DNA from: Pseudocolwellia sp. AS88
GTDB taxonomy: Bacteria; Pseudomonadota; Gammaproteobacteria; Enterobacterales; Alteromonadaceae
Direction: 5' to 3'
Assembly: GCF_030551755.1 (NCBI RefSeq)
Contig: NZ_JAUPEC010000009.1
Span: 1 to 64,000 of the forward strand
Length of the DNA stretch: 64,000 nucleotides
The notes under the pieces are model-generated. The model was not told the origin of the DNA and searched no databases. It saw nothing but the letters and a program-made list of their open reading frames with translations. Below, one piece after another: positions 8,746 through 18,700 of this stretch; within the stretch, counting starts at the first letter, position 1, and every line of letters begins with the position of its first letter. The position numbers and the translations under genes were made by a program.

Positions 8746-9624
8746 ATGCAACGTATTGTATTATTTTTATTAACTAACTTAGCGATAATGTTAGTGCTCA
8801 GCGTTACCCTTAGTATCTTAATGTCAGTGTTTGGTATTGACCGACAAGGTTTAGGTGGCTTATTAATGCTCGCTATGGTGTTTGGCTTCGGTGGTGCTTT
8901 TATATCATTACTTATGTCTAAATGGATGGCAAAACGTTCTGTAGGCGCTTATGTGATCGAACAACCACAAAATAATACAGAAAAGTGGTTATTAGATACG
9001 GTTAAACGCTATTCAGATAAAGCAGGTATTGGTATGCCTGAAGTAGCGCTATATCAGTCGCCAGATATGAACGCATTCGCAACGGGCGCTAACAAAAACA
9101 ATGCGCTAGTTGCTGTAAGCACTGGGTTATTAGAAAACATGAGCCAAGCTGAAGCTGAAGCGGTGATCGGTCATGAAATTAGCCACGTAGCTAATGGTGA
9201 TATGGTTACTCTAACTTTAGTGCAAGGTGTAATGAACACTTTTGTTATATTTTTAGCGCGCTTAATAGCAGGCGTTATTGATAACGCAACTCGTAGCAAT
9301 AATAACCAAGGTGGCGGCTTAGGCGGAATTGCTTATTTTGCTGTAGTGTTTATTTTAGAAATGGTTTTAGGTGTTTTAGCCAGTATAGTTGTAGCTTGGT
9401 TTTCAAGAAAACGTGAGTTTAGAGCCGACATTGGAGGTGCTCAACTTGCAGGTAAACAAGCTATGATTGGTGCTTTAGAGAAATTAAAACGTAGCCAAGA
9501 AAGTCAACTTGAAGGCTCTATGATGGCATTTGGTATTAATAATAAAGCTAAGTTTTTAAGTTTATTTGCAAGTCATCCACCGCTTGATGTGCGTATTAAA
9601 GCGCTTAGAGATAACCAAGAGTAA
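8746..9624 (+). CDS. htpX: Membrane zinc protease HtpX
   Basis: HtpX is an M48 zinc metalloprotease of the inner membrane that degrades misfolded membrane proteins, often with FtsH. The 292-residue length is normal. Two N-terminal membrane helices (about 5-25 and 33-53) are followed by the zinc motif HEISH (about residues 143-147) and further hydrophobic stretches (about 155-180 and 195-220). The conserved C-terminal [12 protein letters not shown] ending is present. The ATG has a GGAGT ribosome site. Confidence 0.97.
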   Translation: MQRIVLFLLTNLAIMLVLSVTLSILMSVFGIDRQGLGGLLMLAMVFGFGGAFISLLMSKWMAKRSVGAYVIEQPQNNTEKWLLDTVKRYSDKAGIGMPEVALYQSPDMNAFATGANKNNALVAVSTGLLENMSQAEAEAVIGHEISHVANGDMVTLTLVQGVMNTFVIFLARLIAGVIDNATRSNNNQGGGLGGIAYFAVVFILEMVLGVLASIVVAWFSRKREFRADIGGAQLAGKQAMIGALEKLKRSQESQLEGSMMAFGINNKAKFLSLFASHPPLDVRIKALRDNQE

Positions 9625-9665
9625 AATTATGTAGATTTAATGTTAAGACTACACTGAAAAACAAA

Positions 9666-9699
9666 AAAGCCCTTAAACTATTATTAGTTTAAGGGCTTT
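9666..9699. terminator. Bidirectional terminator
   Basis: A 13-bp perfect stem (AAAGCCCTTAAAC with GTTTAAGGGCTTT), flanked by A and T tracts, between the converging ends of htpX and the cohesin-like gene. Confidence 0.88.
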
Positions 9700-9772
9700 A
9701 ATATTTTGTTGTATAGCTTGGCTAGTTTATGCGTTAAGCCATTTATCTATTCTGCATCCATCTTGACAAGTC

Positions 9773-10369
9773 TTATGCTTTACGTTGACGAACAACAAGA
9801 GCAATTAAACCTAAAGCAAAAATAGCTAAAGAAGGCATTTCTGGAACAGATGTAGCGCCACCAACAATAACTTCTGTGCCTGATGAAGATACTGAAGAGA
9901 AATCATCACCAAAGTCATCAGCTAAAAGGATATCAGCAAAGTTAAATGTGTTCAGACCATCAGCTAAAACATCAAAACTTACCGAAGCTAAAAGAAAGCT
10001 TGATTGACCATCTTGAGCAGCAAATAAATCATCACTAAAAGCATAACTAATTTCAGACACATACAAATCACCCATACCTAAATCAGCATCAAATTGATCA
10101 CTGGCAAAGGAAGGGTCAACATCTAAAAAGCTACCAAAAGTTGTTGATTGGTAAGCAAGTATAGAGCTATCGAATAATAGGTCGAAATCAAACGAACCTA
10201 ATAGTTTTTGAAAACCTAAAGAGTCTTGTTCAATATCTGAAATTATTACGTTTGCTTGTAAAGTATCACCTACTTGATAGTCAGTATTATCAAGATCGAT
10301 GCTTAATAATGTTGCTTGTGAACTTAAAGAAATAAGTGCTGTTGCGAATAACGCGATTAATTTTTTCAT
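9773..10369 (-). CDS. Cohesin-like surface protein with PEP-CTERM-type tail
   Basis: A 198-residue exported protein. The signal peptide (about 1-19) is followed by a beta-rich domain (about 22-155). Its pattern, VGDTLQANVIIS, GSFDFDLLFDSSIL, then LLASVSFDVL, resembles cohesin domains, which bind dockerins. The C-terminus has V-P-E-M-P-S, a hydrophobic helix and a basic end (RQRKA), as in PEP-CTERM sorting tags recognised by exosortase. The next gene upstream in the same direction ends in a dockerin, suggesting a binding pair. The cohesin call rests on pattern reading, not a profile search. Ribosome site AGGA. Confidence 0.72.
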   Translation of the reverse strand: MKKLIALFATALISLSSQATLLSIDLDNTDYQVGDTLQANVIISDIEQDSLGFQKLLGSFDFDLLFDSSILAYQSTTFGSFLDVDPSFASDQFDADLGMGDLYVSEISYAFSDDLFAAQDGQSSFLLASVSFDVLADGLNTFNFADILLADDFGDDFSSVSSSGTEVIVGGATSVPEMPSLAIFALGLIALVVRQRKA

Positions 10370-10400
10370 TTTATATTCCTAAGGATATTTTGTTATTAAA

Positions 10401-10423
10401 ATCCCCTCTAAAACAGAGGGGAT
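10401..10423 (-). terminator. Hairpin between the nuclease and cohesin-like genes
   Basis: Perfect 8-bp stem ATCCCCTC / GAGGGGAT with a 7-base loop, 15 bases after the nuclease stop codon; on the minus strand it is followed by TTTTAATAA. It may end part of the transcription, setting a ratio between nuclease and the downstream cohesin-like protein, or protect the mRNA 3' end. Confidence 0.6.
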
Positions 10424-10438
10424 ATTTACTTTTATTTT

Positions 10439-13400
10439 TTATTCAGTTGCACAACGGCTACGTGTACATAACGACATTAATGAACGAGCGTCTGATGTAT
10501 TAACAACACCGTCATTATTAAAATCGTTCGCCATATCAGTCGCTTCGCCTTGTCTTACTAACAAGGTGAAAGCTACAACGTCATTACGGTCAATATCACC
10601 ATCAGCATCAAAGTCACCTACTAAAGCTTGTTCTGAGCTAAGCGCTAGTGAAATAACAACTGGATCATGATCAGAAGCACGGTATGCGTCACTGCCATAG
10701 TAACTAGTGATTTGACTATCTGTTTTGAACTCAGTGTTGTAATCAAACGAACCTGGTTCATCAGCATTAATGTGCCATACCGTTGTTTCAAGTACTTGGC
10801 TTGTTAATGTATCTGAAGCAAGAGCGTGATCTAAATAACCTAACTCACCATCAAAGCTATAAGAATAACCATTATGACCTAATGATTTTTCAACTAAGTT
10901 TTGGTAACCGTTATTTTCAATCTCAAGGATAGGGTCTTCTTTAGCATAAGCATTTAAATCACCCATGATGATCACATCAGTATCAGCAGTACCTGTTGGC
11001 TGTGTTGCTAACCAAGCAGTTAATGTAGATGCAGCTTGTGTTCTTAATTCATTCCAACAGCCTTGGCCATCACCTGAATCAGCATTACCACCTGTTGCAC
11101 TGCCACAGCTACCTTTCGATTTAAAGTGGTTAACAGCAACAGTTAATACTTCATTGCTCGCTATTTCTTTAAACGTTTGAACTAATGGTTGACGGTTACT
11201 GGTATTAAATGGAGTTTCTGTTGTTGTTACTGCAGAACCTTCAAGTGATACGTTTGCAGGTTTATAAATTAAACCAACCGCAATAGCATCTGTACCTAAA
11301 GTCGACATGTTAGGGTTAACATAGCTATAAGTACCTTCACCCATTTGTGAGTTTAATTTAGTTACTAAATCACTAATTGCACTGTTCGCTTCATAGCCAT
11401 CGTTTTCGATTTCCATTAAACCAACAATATCAGCGTTTATAGCAACTAATGCGGCAACGATTTTATCACTTTGACGTGTAAATTCTTCTGCAGTATCAGC
11501 ACCACGTTCAGTTGGGAAACCTCCACCTAAACCATCGCCATTAAAGTAGTTTAATACGTTAAAGCTAGCAATTTTTAAAGAACCAACGTTTGAAAACTCT
11601 GGTTCGTTAGTACGATTGTTAGTTGCGATAAATTGAGGAGCACCTACAGGCAATGCACGGTAGCTACCAAAACTGTAATCAATAACAGCAGTTAAATTAC
11701 TCACTGTATCGCCTAAACGTACAGTATTTGTGTAACTTAAAGGAGATGAAGGAAAAGGCACAACCTCAGGGTTTTGCGAGCTATTCATATCATCTAATAT
11801 AAGTCTGTTACGGCTGTTTCTGTCAGTTAAAGCAATGGCTTCAGTACTATCTGCTGCGTAAACATTCGTTGGTTTAAGTAAACGACCATTTGATAAAGTA
11901 AGTTCACCAAAGCGAGTTAATGTGAATGAATCTGATACACTTAAATCATGAGAAACAGTAATTAACATGCCTTCAACTTTTTCCCAATCAGCAAAGCTAT
12001 CTACAGGTAAGCTAATTGATTGAGAAGAAATAGATTCGCCTACACCACAATCAGTGTAAGTAGTAGAAGCTGTTAATTGAGTTCTTGCGAAAGATTCTTC
12101 AACAACACCTTGTACTCGAATTCTGTTACCTACTGTTGGCATTGCCGATGAGTTTTCGTCTAAAACAAATAAACCTTCAGAAGTTTCAGATAATCCATCT
12201 TGGTCTGCGGCTTCTTCTTGAACAAAGTAACCATTTAGTGAGTTATCAACAAGAGTAACAACACCTTCAATAACTTTAGTTTCGCCCGCGAATAGTGAAG
12301 CGTCGCCAGAACCTTGAATTACGTTAATGTAATCGGCTGTGTCACTACATGAACCTAATGGTAATGTAGGTTCAGTTGGTTCTTCAGGATCTGTCGGATC
12401 AGTTGGGTCTGTTACTTCACCTGGAAGTACATTATGTGAACCGATGAAAGTAAAGGTATCACTTGGTTCAGAATCCCACTCAGTATCAACTGAGAATGTA
12501 TCAGTTCTGTCTGAATCACCTTGAGTGATTGAAGATTTTCTGATTAACGTAACGTTACCACCCCAGCTTTCTCTTACACCAAATACACCTACTGAATCGA
12601 TAATATTATCGCCATTAGTTAATTCAATGTAATCATCACCGTTAAAGTTAGCAGCACCAGTAAATACATCTATTTTACTTGCTAACTCTTCAGTCGCTTG
12701 GCTGTTACCTAAAACGAGTACATCACCAGAAGCTAACTCACCTGTTAAACTAACAGTGGTTGATGGCGTTACACTACCATTTGAATACAGTTTAAATTCG
12801 TAACCAGTTAAATCGATTGTTGTTAGTGTTGGATTGTAAATTTCAACAGCTTTGTTGAAGCTACTACCTTCTACGTATTCAGAAATGAATAAATCGGCAC
12901 CACCTGGAGCTGGGTCGGTAGGCTCTGGATCTGTTGGTTCTGGTTCAGGATCTGTTGGCTCTGTTACTTCTTCGTCAGTACAACTTTGGGTATAAATTTT
13001 TGAAATCCATTCTGGATGATCGATAAATGGGTTTCTGTTGCCTTGGAATTCGTAAATTCGGTTGTTGCGTTCTTGTTCAAACTCATCAACAGGATCACTT
13101 TCATTCCAGCTTAGTAAAGCACATAGCTTACCTAAGTTTGCTTCACCAGTAGAGGTTAGTCTATTAACTACTTCTAAATCAGGTGTTCCAGAGTCATTAC
13201 CTTGGTAACGAGTATCCATATAGAAAACGATACGTGCTACATCACCTTTAACAGCATCACGTGGTTCAAAAGAATCACTGTCTACTCTGTTTTCCGGTGC
13301 TTCAGCTAAAGCACCGTCACTAAAGTCAAAGTCTAAGTTACCGCGAGAAGAGTTAACTGAAATATCGGTAGGACGTAAATGATGGATATCTGTATAAGCT

Positions 13401-14479
13401 TCAGCACTTGTTTCAGGGAAACCATGGCTTTTAGCCCAAACGTGCTCACGGTTCCAGTTATCTTGATCTGAAGATTGTGAACCACTACCATTTGAAAACT
13501 TAGCTAGTGAAATACCACGGTAGAATAAAATAACGTTTTCACTGTTTAATGGATCTTCATCAGTTTGTGTTAATGCAGTCCATGCTTCTGAATAGGTAAG
13601 ATTTTTGTGATTATCTGAAATTGCAGCAGTAATTCTTTCTTTAATAATTTCTTGTGATTGTTCAGAGTCAACAGCATCAAATACATGAGCATAATATGCA
13701 GAATCATCAAAAGCTGAAGCATCTGCTATTTTCTCTAAATCAGGACAGTTAAAACAAGCATTAGTAATAATGTCTGAATCTGGAGTCTCATCAACTTCGC
13801 CTGTTCCGTCATCTATACCATCGTCACCGTCTTCACTTCCATCGCTATCACCCTGAGAAGTTACTAGCACATCATCTAATCTGATGTACTCAGAACCTGC
13901 ACCATTTTGCATCGCAACTTTAATAACTAAAGAAGAACCTTCAGCAATATCGGCTTCTACAGTTGTAGAAGTAAAATCGTCAATTAATGTATGTTCCGTG
14001 CTACCTAAACCTTGCCAGTTAGTCACTTGAACAAATGCGCCGCCATCTACAGAGTAATATAAGTCAAAAAAGTCATCTGCTTCGTGTGTTCCATCTTCTT
14101 CAGCTAAAACAGATAATTTAATATCCGTTTTATTTGAAATATCAATTGTTTCAGAAATCCATTCTACAACACCGTCAACATCTCTAGCTTCCATAACTGC
14201 ATTGGTTACTTTAAACCAATCAGAAGTTGCCGTTAATGATGCATTACTAATATCGATAGACCAACGATCAACGCCAGACATATCAATAGTAGAATTAACA
14301 GCACCTTTGTTATCTAATGCTGCATCATTAAAGTTTTCGCTCCATAGGTCTTCTGCGAAAGCAGATGAACTAATTAATAACGCAGACGATATACATAAAG
14401 CGACTTTACTTTTTGTATGCATAAACCGAGTTGATCTTGGTACTAATGTATCGACTGTAACAGTCTTTTTCTTAAACAT
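10439..14479 (-). CDS. Secreted double nuclease (EndA + ExeM-like) with dockerin
   Basis: A 1346-residue exported protein. After a long signal region (about 1-42) and a beta-sandwich-like segment come: an endonuclease I domain (about 245-490) with NREHVWAKSHGFP and HHLRPTD; PTDPEP linkers; a lamin-tail domain (about 520-670); an ExeM-type OB-like region (about 700-820); an endonuclease/exonuclease/phosphatase domain (about 965-1275) with ASFNVLNYF, ENDGY and a terminal SDHDPV; and a C-terminal dockerin (about 1280-1340) with two calcium repeats (D-F-D-A-D-G-D-I-D and D-F-N-N-D-G-V-V-N). It likely degrades extracellular DNA for nutrients or biofilm turnover. The ATG at 14479 has a GGAGT site; the TTG 12 bases upstream overlaps that site. 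Confidence 0.9.
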   Translation of the reverse strand: MFKKKTVTVDTLVPRSTRFMHTKSKVALCISSALLISSSAFAEDLWSENFNDAALDNKGAVNSTIDMSGVDRWSIDISNASLTATSDWFKVTNAVMEARDVDGVVEWISETIDISNKTDIKLSVLAEEDGTHEADDFFDLYYSVDGGAFVQVTNWQGLGSTEHTLIDDFTSTTVEADIAEGSSLVIKVAMQNGAGSEYIRLDDVLVTSQGDSDGSEDGDDGIDDGTGEVDETPDSDIITNACFNCPDLEKIADASAFDDSAYYAHVFDAVDSEQSQEIIKERITAAISDNHKNLTYSEAWTALTQTDEDPLNSENVILFYRGISLAKFSNGSGSQSSDQDNWNREHVWAKSHGFPETSAEAYTDIHHLRPTDISVNSSRGNLDFDFSDGALAEAPENRVDSDSFEPRDAVKGDVARIVFYMDTRYQGNDSGTPDLEVVNRLTSTGEANLGKLCALLSWNESDPVDEFEQERNNRIYEFQGNRNPFIDHPEWISKIYTQSCTDEEVTEPTDPEPEPTDPEPTDPAPGGADLFISEYVEGSSFNKAVEIYNPTLTTIDLTGYEFKLYSNGSVTPSTTVSLTGELASGDVLVLGNSQATEELASKIDVFTGAANFNGDDYIELTNGDNIIDSVGVFGVRESWGGNVTLIRKSSITQGDSDRTDTFSVDTEWDSEPSDTFTFIGSHNVLPGEVTDPTDPTDPEEPTEPTLPLGSCSDTADYINVIQGSGDASLFAGETKVIEGVVTLVDNSLNGYFVQEEAADQDGLSETSEGLFVLDENSSAMPTVGNRIRVQGVVEESFARTQLTASTTYTDCGVGESISSQSISLPVDSFADWEKVEGMLITVSHDLSVSDSFTLTRFGELTLSNGRLLKPTNVYAADSTEAIALTDRNSRNRLILDDMNSSQNPEVVPFPSSPLSYTNTVRLGDTVSNLTAVIDYSFGSYRALPVGAPQFIATNNRTNEPEFSNVGSLKIASFNVLNYFNGDGLGGGFPTERGADTAEEFTRQSDKIVAALVAINADIVGLMEIENDGYEANSAISDLVTKLNSQMGEGTYSYVNPNMSTLGTDAIAVGLIYKPANVSLEGSAVTTTETPFNTSNRQPLVQTFKEIASNEVLTVAVNHFKSKGSCGSATGGNADSGDGQGCWNELRTQAASTLTAWLATQPTGTADTDVIIMGDLNAYAKEDPILEIENNGYQNLVEKSLGHNGYSYSFDGELGYLDHALASDTLTSQVLETTVWHINADEPGSFDYNTEFKTDSQITSYYGSDAYRASDHDPVVISLALSSEQALVGDFDADGDIDRNDVVAFTLLVRQGEATDMANDFNNDGVVNTSDARSLMSLCTRSRCATE

Positions 14480-15108
14480 TGAACACTCCAAATGATAACT
14501 TAATTAAAATAAAACCAGGTATGAAAACAAACTCCATATTGATGTAAATAATGACGTAAAATTGTTACATTAATGTTATTGATATATTACACAATACAAA
14601 AACCTGACTATATAGTCTACTTTATAATTGTATGCAGTCTTTATGTCACATGAATAATTTTCATCTAACTAACCAAATAGACAAAAAATAAAAACTGTAT
14701 AAAATTAAAACAAAACCCCGCTAAGCCATACCACGCATAGCTTACCGAGACGCACACTTTGGAAGGTCAAAAAAACTCAGAGTTGAGAAAGTAATAGGCA
14801 TAAAAAAGCCAGCTACTGATATAGCTGGCTATTAGCAATAAAATGCAGAAAATACGTAAAACAAAAATGTTAACAAGTATTTTACTTTGCACAATTGAAT
14901 TATTTACCTTTAAATCACAATAATCGATTTTTGACTAATGAATGTATTATGATCAGTTAGGGATTTTACATGAGAACATAATGTAGGGATGATAAAATCT
15001 ATGTGGTTAACAAGGATTTTTTATTGCAGATATAAACCAGATACCTGCATCCTTGCAAGTAAACGCTTAAAGCTAATTATAAAGTAAAATAGCTTATCTC
15101 AAATGAGA
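14480..15108. other. Gene-free region upstream of the nuclease gene
   Basis: About 630 AT-rich bases hold the nuclease leader and promoter and one hairpin (14807-14830, listed separately). A short palindrome ACTATATAGT lies near 14605-14615. I see no convincing coding frame, RNA gene or repeat, and no promoter that I would place with confidence. Confidence 0.5.
14807..14830 (-). terminator. Terminator hairpin
   Basis: Perfect 9-bp stem AGCCAGCTA / TAGCTGGCT with a 6-base loop; on the minus strand it is followed by TTTTTTA. It lies 280 bases behind the YdjA-like gene, so that transcript has a long 3' end or an unseen small RNA ends here. Confidence 0.75.
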
Positions 15109-15660
15109 TTATTTCAAATAAGTCACACAATCTTCGTAAGGCTTAGCAGGTTTAGCGGGTCTAACCTTTTTTTCTGTTCCAATATATAAGTAGCCAACAA
15201 TGTCATCTTGTCTATCAACATTCAGCGCATATTTAACTGAATTGTTATAGCTTAAATCTCCAGTTCGCCATACTGCACCAAAACCTAAACTAAATGCCAT
15301 CATTTGCATTGCATGTACACAACAACCAGCAGCAACTAATTGTTCTTGTTTAGGAACTTTATGTTCTTGATATTTAGTACTTACAATAATAATTAATGGT
15401 GCTCTAAAAGGCATATTGCGTGTTTTTTCAAGTTTGGCTTCATCATTACTTTCTAACTGCACAGCATTAACAAAATACTCACTAAGCTTATGTAAACCAT
15501 CACCTTCTACAACAGTAAAGTGCCAAGGCATAAGACCACCATGATCAGGCACTCGCATACCAGCACTTAAAATATTATGTAAATCTTCACCTGCTGGTGC
15601 TGGTTCACATAAATGTGGGTTAGACTGACGCGTTAAAAGTAATTCGGTGCTGTTCATCAT
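15109..15660 (-). CDS. YdjA-type nitroreductase family protein
   Basis: A 183-residue flavoprotein of the NAD(P)H nitroreductase family, closest in pattern to E. coli YdjA: LL..R.S, then EPAP.GE.L..IL.AGMR.PDHG, then PWHF, NMPFRAPLIIIV, VAAGCCVHAMQMMAFSLGFGAVWR, and a C-terminal GYLYIGT. It should bind FMN as a dimer and reduce nitro compounds or quinones; the physiological substrate is not known. It follows hrpA on the same strand, 48 bases after the hrpA stop's upstream neighbour boundary, and may share its transcript only weakly. Confidence 0.9.
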   Translation of the reverse strand: MMNSTELLLTRQSNPHLCEPAPAGEDLHNILSAGMRVPDHGGLMPWHFTVVEGDGLHKLSEYFVNAVQLESNDEAKLEKTRNMPFRAPLIIIVSTKYQEHKVPKQEQLVAAGCCVHAMQMMAFSLGFGAVWRTGDLSYNNSVKYALNVDRQDDIVGYLYIGTEKKVRPAKPAKPYEDCVTYLK

Positions 15661-15708
15661 TAATCTATTCTCGTATTTGGTTTTATATTTTAAACTTATC
15701 GTATTAGC

Positions 15709-18700
15709 TTAAAACTCTTTTAAATGGTTTAACACACGTTTAGTAGAAATAGGATAAGGTGTTTTAAGGTTTTGTGCGTATAACGACACCTTTAATTCTT
15801 CCAACATCCAAGTAACATCCGATAGCTCTTTTGATAACGGCTGCCCTTTCTTCTGCTTACTTAATACCGTTTGATAAGCCGTTTGAGCTTTCTCAATTTC
15901 GATCATTTTTAATCTATCTTGATTAGGATCGATAGGTAGTTTTTCTAAACGTCTTATAATTGCTTGTAAATATCTGTTTATATCATCGAGTTTGTCGTGC
16001 CCTGATTCGGTAACAAAACCTTTAAACACAAGGGATTCTAAATGCTGCTTAATGTCACCATGAGATTGAATGATGTTTAGGCTCACATTACCTTTAAGCT
16101 TTTTACGAATATCGTGCGCGGTGCTTAGGGCTTTCTCAACTTTAATTGCACTGTCTAAAACGCAATCAGCTATTTCTGCACGTATGTAATCTTTAGCTTT
16201 AGTAAATTCTTGTTCACTGCGTGGTAAAGGTCCATGAGTAAGCAATAAATGCTGACAAGCCGCCACAATACAATCTTGTAGTAAATCAGTGATCGAGCCA
16301 AACGGATTAAAGTACAAGCCCAGCTTAGCTTTATTTGGAAGCTTTTCTTGTAAGTATTTAATCGGCGAAGGAATGTTAAGTAAAATTAATCGACTTGCAC
16401 CTTTCAACATTGCTTGCTCGGCAATTTCTTGTTGCTCGAATAACTCAATTGAAACACTTTTGTTTTTATCAACTAAAGCTGGAAATGCTTTGATGGTGAT
16501 ATTGGCAACTTTCTTCTCGTAGCCTGTTGGTAAGTCTTTAAAGTCCCAAGTTTCGATATCTGTTCGTTCAATACCTTTATCAGCGACTTGCTTGATAGAA
16601 GCTTTTACTTTGCCTTGCAATTCAGCTTTTAATAAATCAAGATCGCGACCTTGTTTAACTAACTTACCTTTTTCATTTAATACTTTGAAGTTCATAGTTA
16701 AATTCACAGGCAATTCAATATGATCCCAAGAATTTTCAGGTAATCTTACGCCTGTCATTCTCAGTAATTGTTTTTCAAGCACTTCAACTAAAGGTTTATT
16801 AGTGTCAGTCATCGCCATTACACAAGCTTCAGCATAATTAGGTGCTGGTACAAAGTTTCTGCGTAGCGATTTAGGTAAGCCTTTAATTAACGCAACCACT
16901 AAATCAAAACGTAAAGCAGGAATTAACCAATCAAAACCATGGTCGTGAACTTGGTTAAGAATACCGATAGGGATAATAACGCTAATTCCATCGTCTATAT
17001 CGCCTGGTGTAAAGTGATATTGTAATGGCAAGGTTAGATTGTCTTGCTGCCAAGTATCAGGGTATTCAGTTTTAGATAGTTCTTCAGAACTTTCGTTTAA
17101 CAAAAACTCTCGAGTAAAATGCAGTAGCTTACCGTTTGTTTGCTTTTCTTTTTTCCACCACGATAAGAAACTTCGTTGACAGTTAATGTGTTCAGGCAAT
17201 ATAGATGAGTAAAAATCTACAAGGTGTTGCTCGTCAATTAAGAAATCTTTGCGTCGAGCTTTTTTCTCTAAGTTTTCAATTTCTTCAACAAGTGCTTTGT
17301 TTGCCTTGAAGAAGTTTTCTTGAATGGTGCAATCACCGTTAACTAAGGCTTCTCTGATAAAGATCTCACGACAAGTATCGGGTTCAATTTTGTTAAAATT
17401 AACTTTTCGATTTGCCACTAAAATCAAGCCATAAAGAGATACTTGCTCAGATGCCATAACAGCACCCTGCTTCTTCTCCCAATGGGGTTCGCTATAGCTC
17501 TTTTTAACTAGGTGATCCGCTAAAGGTTCAATCCATTGTGCATCAATTTTACCCACCATACGGGCGAATAGACGACTAGTTTCAACAAGTTCAGCCCCCA
17601 TAATCCACTTAGGTGATTTTTTAGCGACACCAGAACCTGGGAATATATAAAACTTACTGCCACGCGCGCCTTTGTATTCTCGGTTTTCGTCAAGCTGACC
17701 TATATGACTTAATAACCCTGAAAGTATAGCTTGATGAATAATGTCTTGATTACCTTCAGCTTCATAATCAATGCGTGTTAACGGTATTTTCAAATCTCTA
17801 AAGGTAGACTTTAATTGTGTGAATATATCCTGCCATTCTCGAACACGCATATAGGCGATAAAGTCTTTTTGGCACATACGTCTAAATTGGTTACTGCTTA
17901 ATTCTTTTTGCTGATCGGTAATATAATTCCATAAATTAAGTAAACTAATAAAATCAGACTCGGGATCTTTAAAGCGATTATGCTTTTCATCAGCCGCTTG
18001 TTGTTTCTCATGTGGACGTTCACGTGGATCTTGAATACTTAACGCACTAACGATAATCAGGACTTGTTCAATACAACCTAAGTCGATTGCAGTGAGAATC
18101 ATTTTTGAAAGTCGAGGATCAATAGAGAACTTTGAAAGCAAGCGCCCTATTTTGGTTAATACCGGACCTTTAGTGTTTTGACCTTTACCTTGCGCCCGTC
18201 CTTGATAAGAAATAGCCGCGAGCTCTTCTAATAATTTAACACCGTCGTTTATGTTACGGCTATCTGGTGGTTGAACAAATGGAAAGTCAGAAATATCGCC
18301 TAAATCGAGCGCAAGCATTTGTAGAATAACGGTTGCTAAGTTTGTTCTTACAATTTCAGGATCAGTAAACTCAGGACGCCCTAAAAAGTCTTCTTCAGAA
18401 TATAAACGAATACAAACACCCGCAGATACACGACCACAACGACCTGAACGTTGATTTGCACTCGCCTGTGAAATTGCTTCAATAGGTAAACGTTGTACTT
18501 TAGTTCGGTAGCTATATCGTGAAATACGCGCCGTACCTGGGTCAATTACATATTTAATGCCAGGTACGGTTAAGCTGGTTTCAGCAACGTTGGTCGCTAA
18601 AACAATATTTCTACCGCTGTGTGGCTGAAATATTTTATTTTGTTCTTGCACGGTTAGGCGCGAATACAATGGAAGAATACTGGTGTGGCGTAAGTTCGCT

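Noticed and set aside
12339-12524. Gly-Ser-Val repeat frame on the plus strand
   Set aside because: It is the antisense of the nuclease's PTDPTDP linker repeat; the repeat keeps the frame open.
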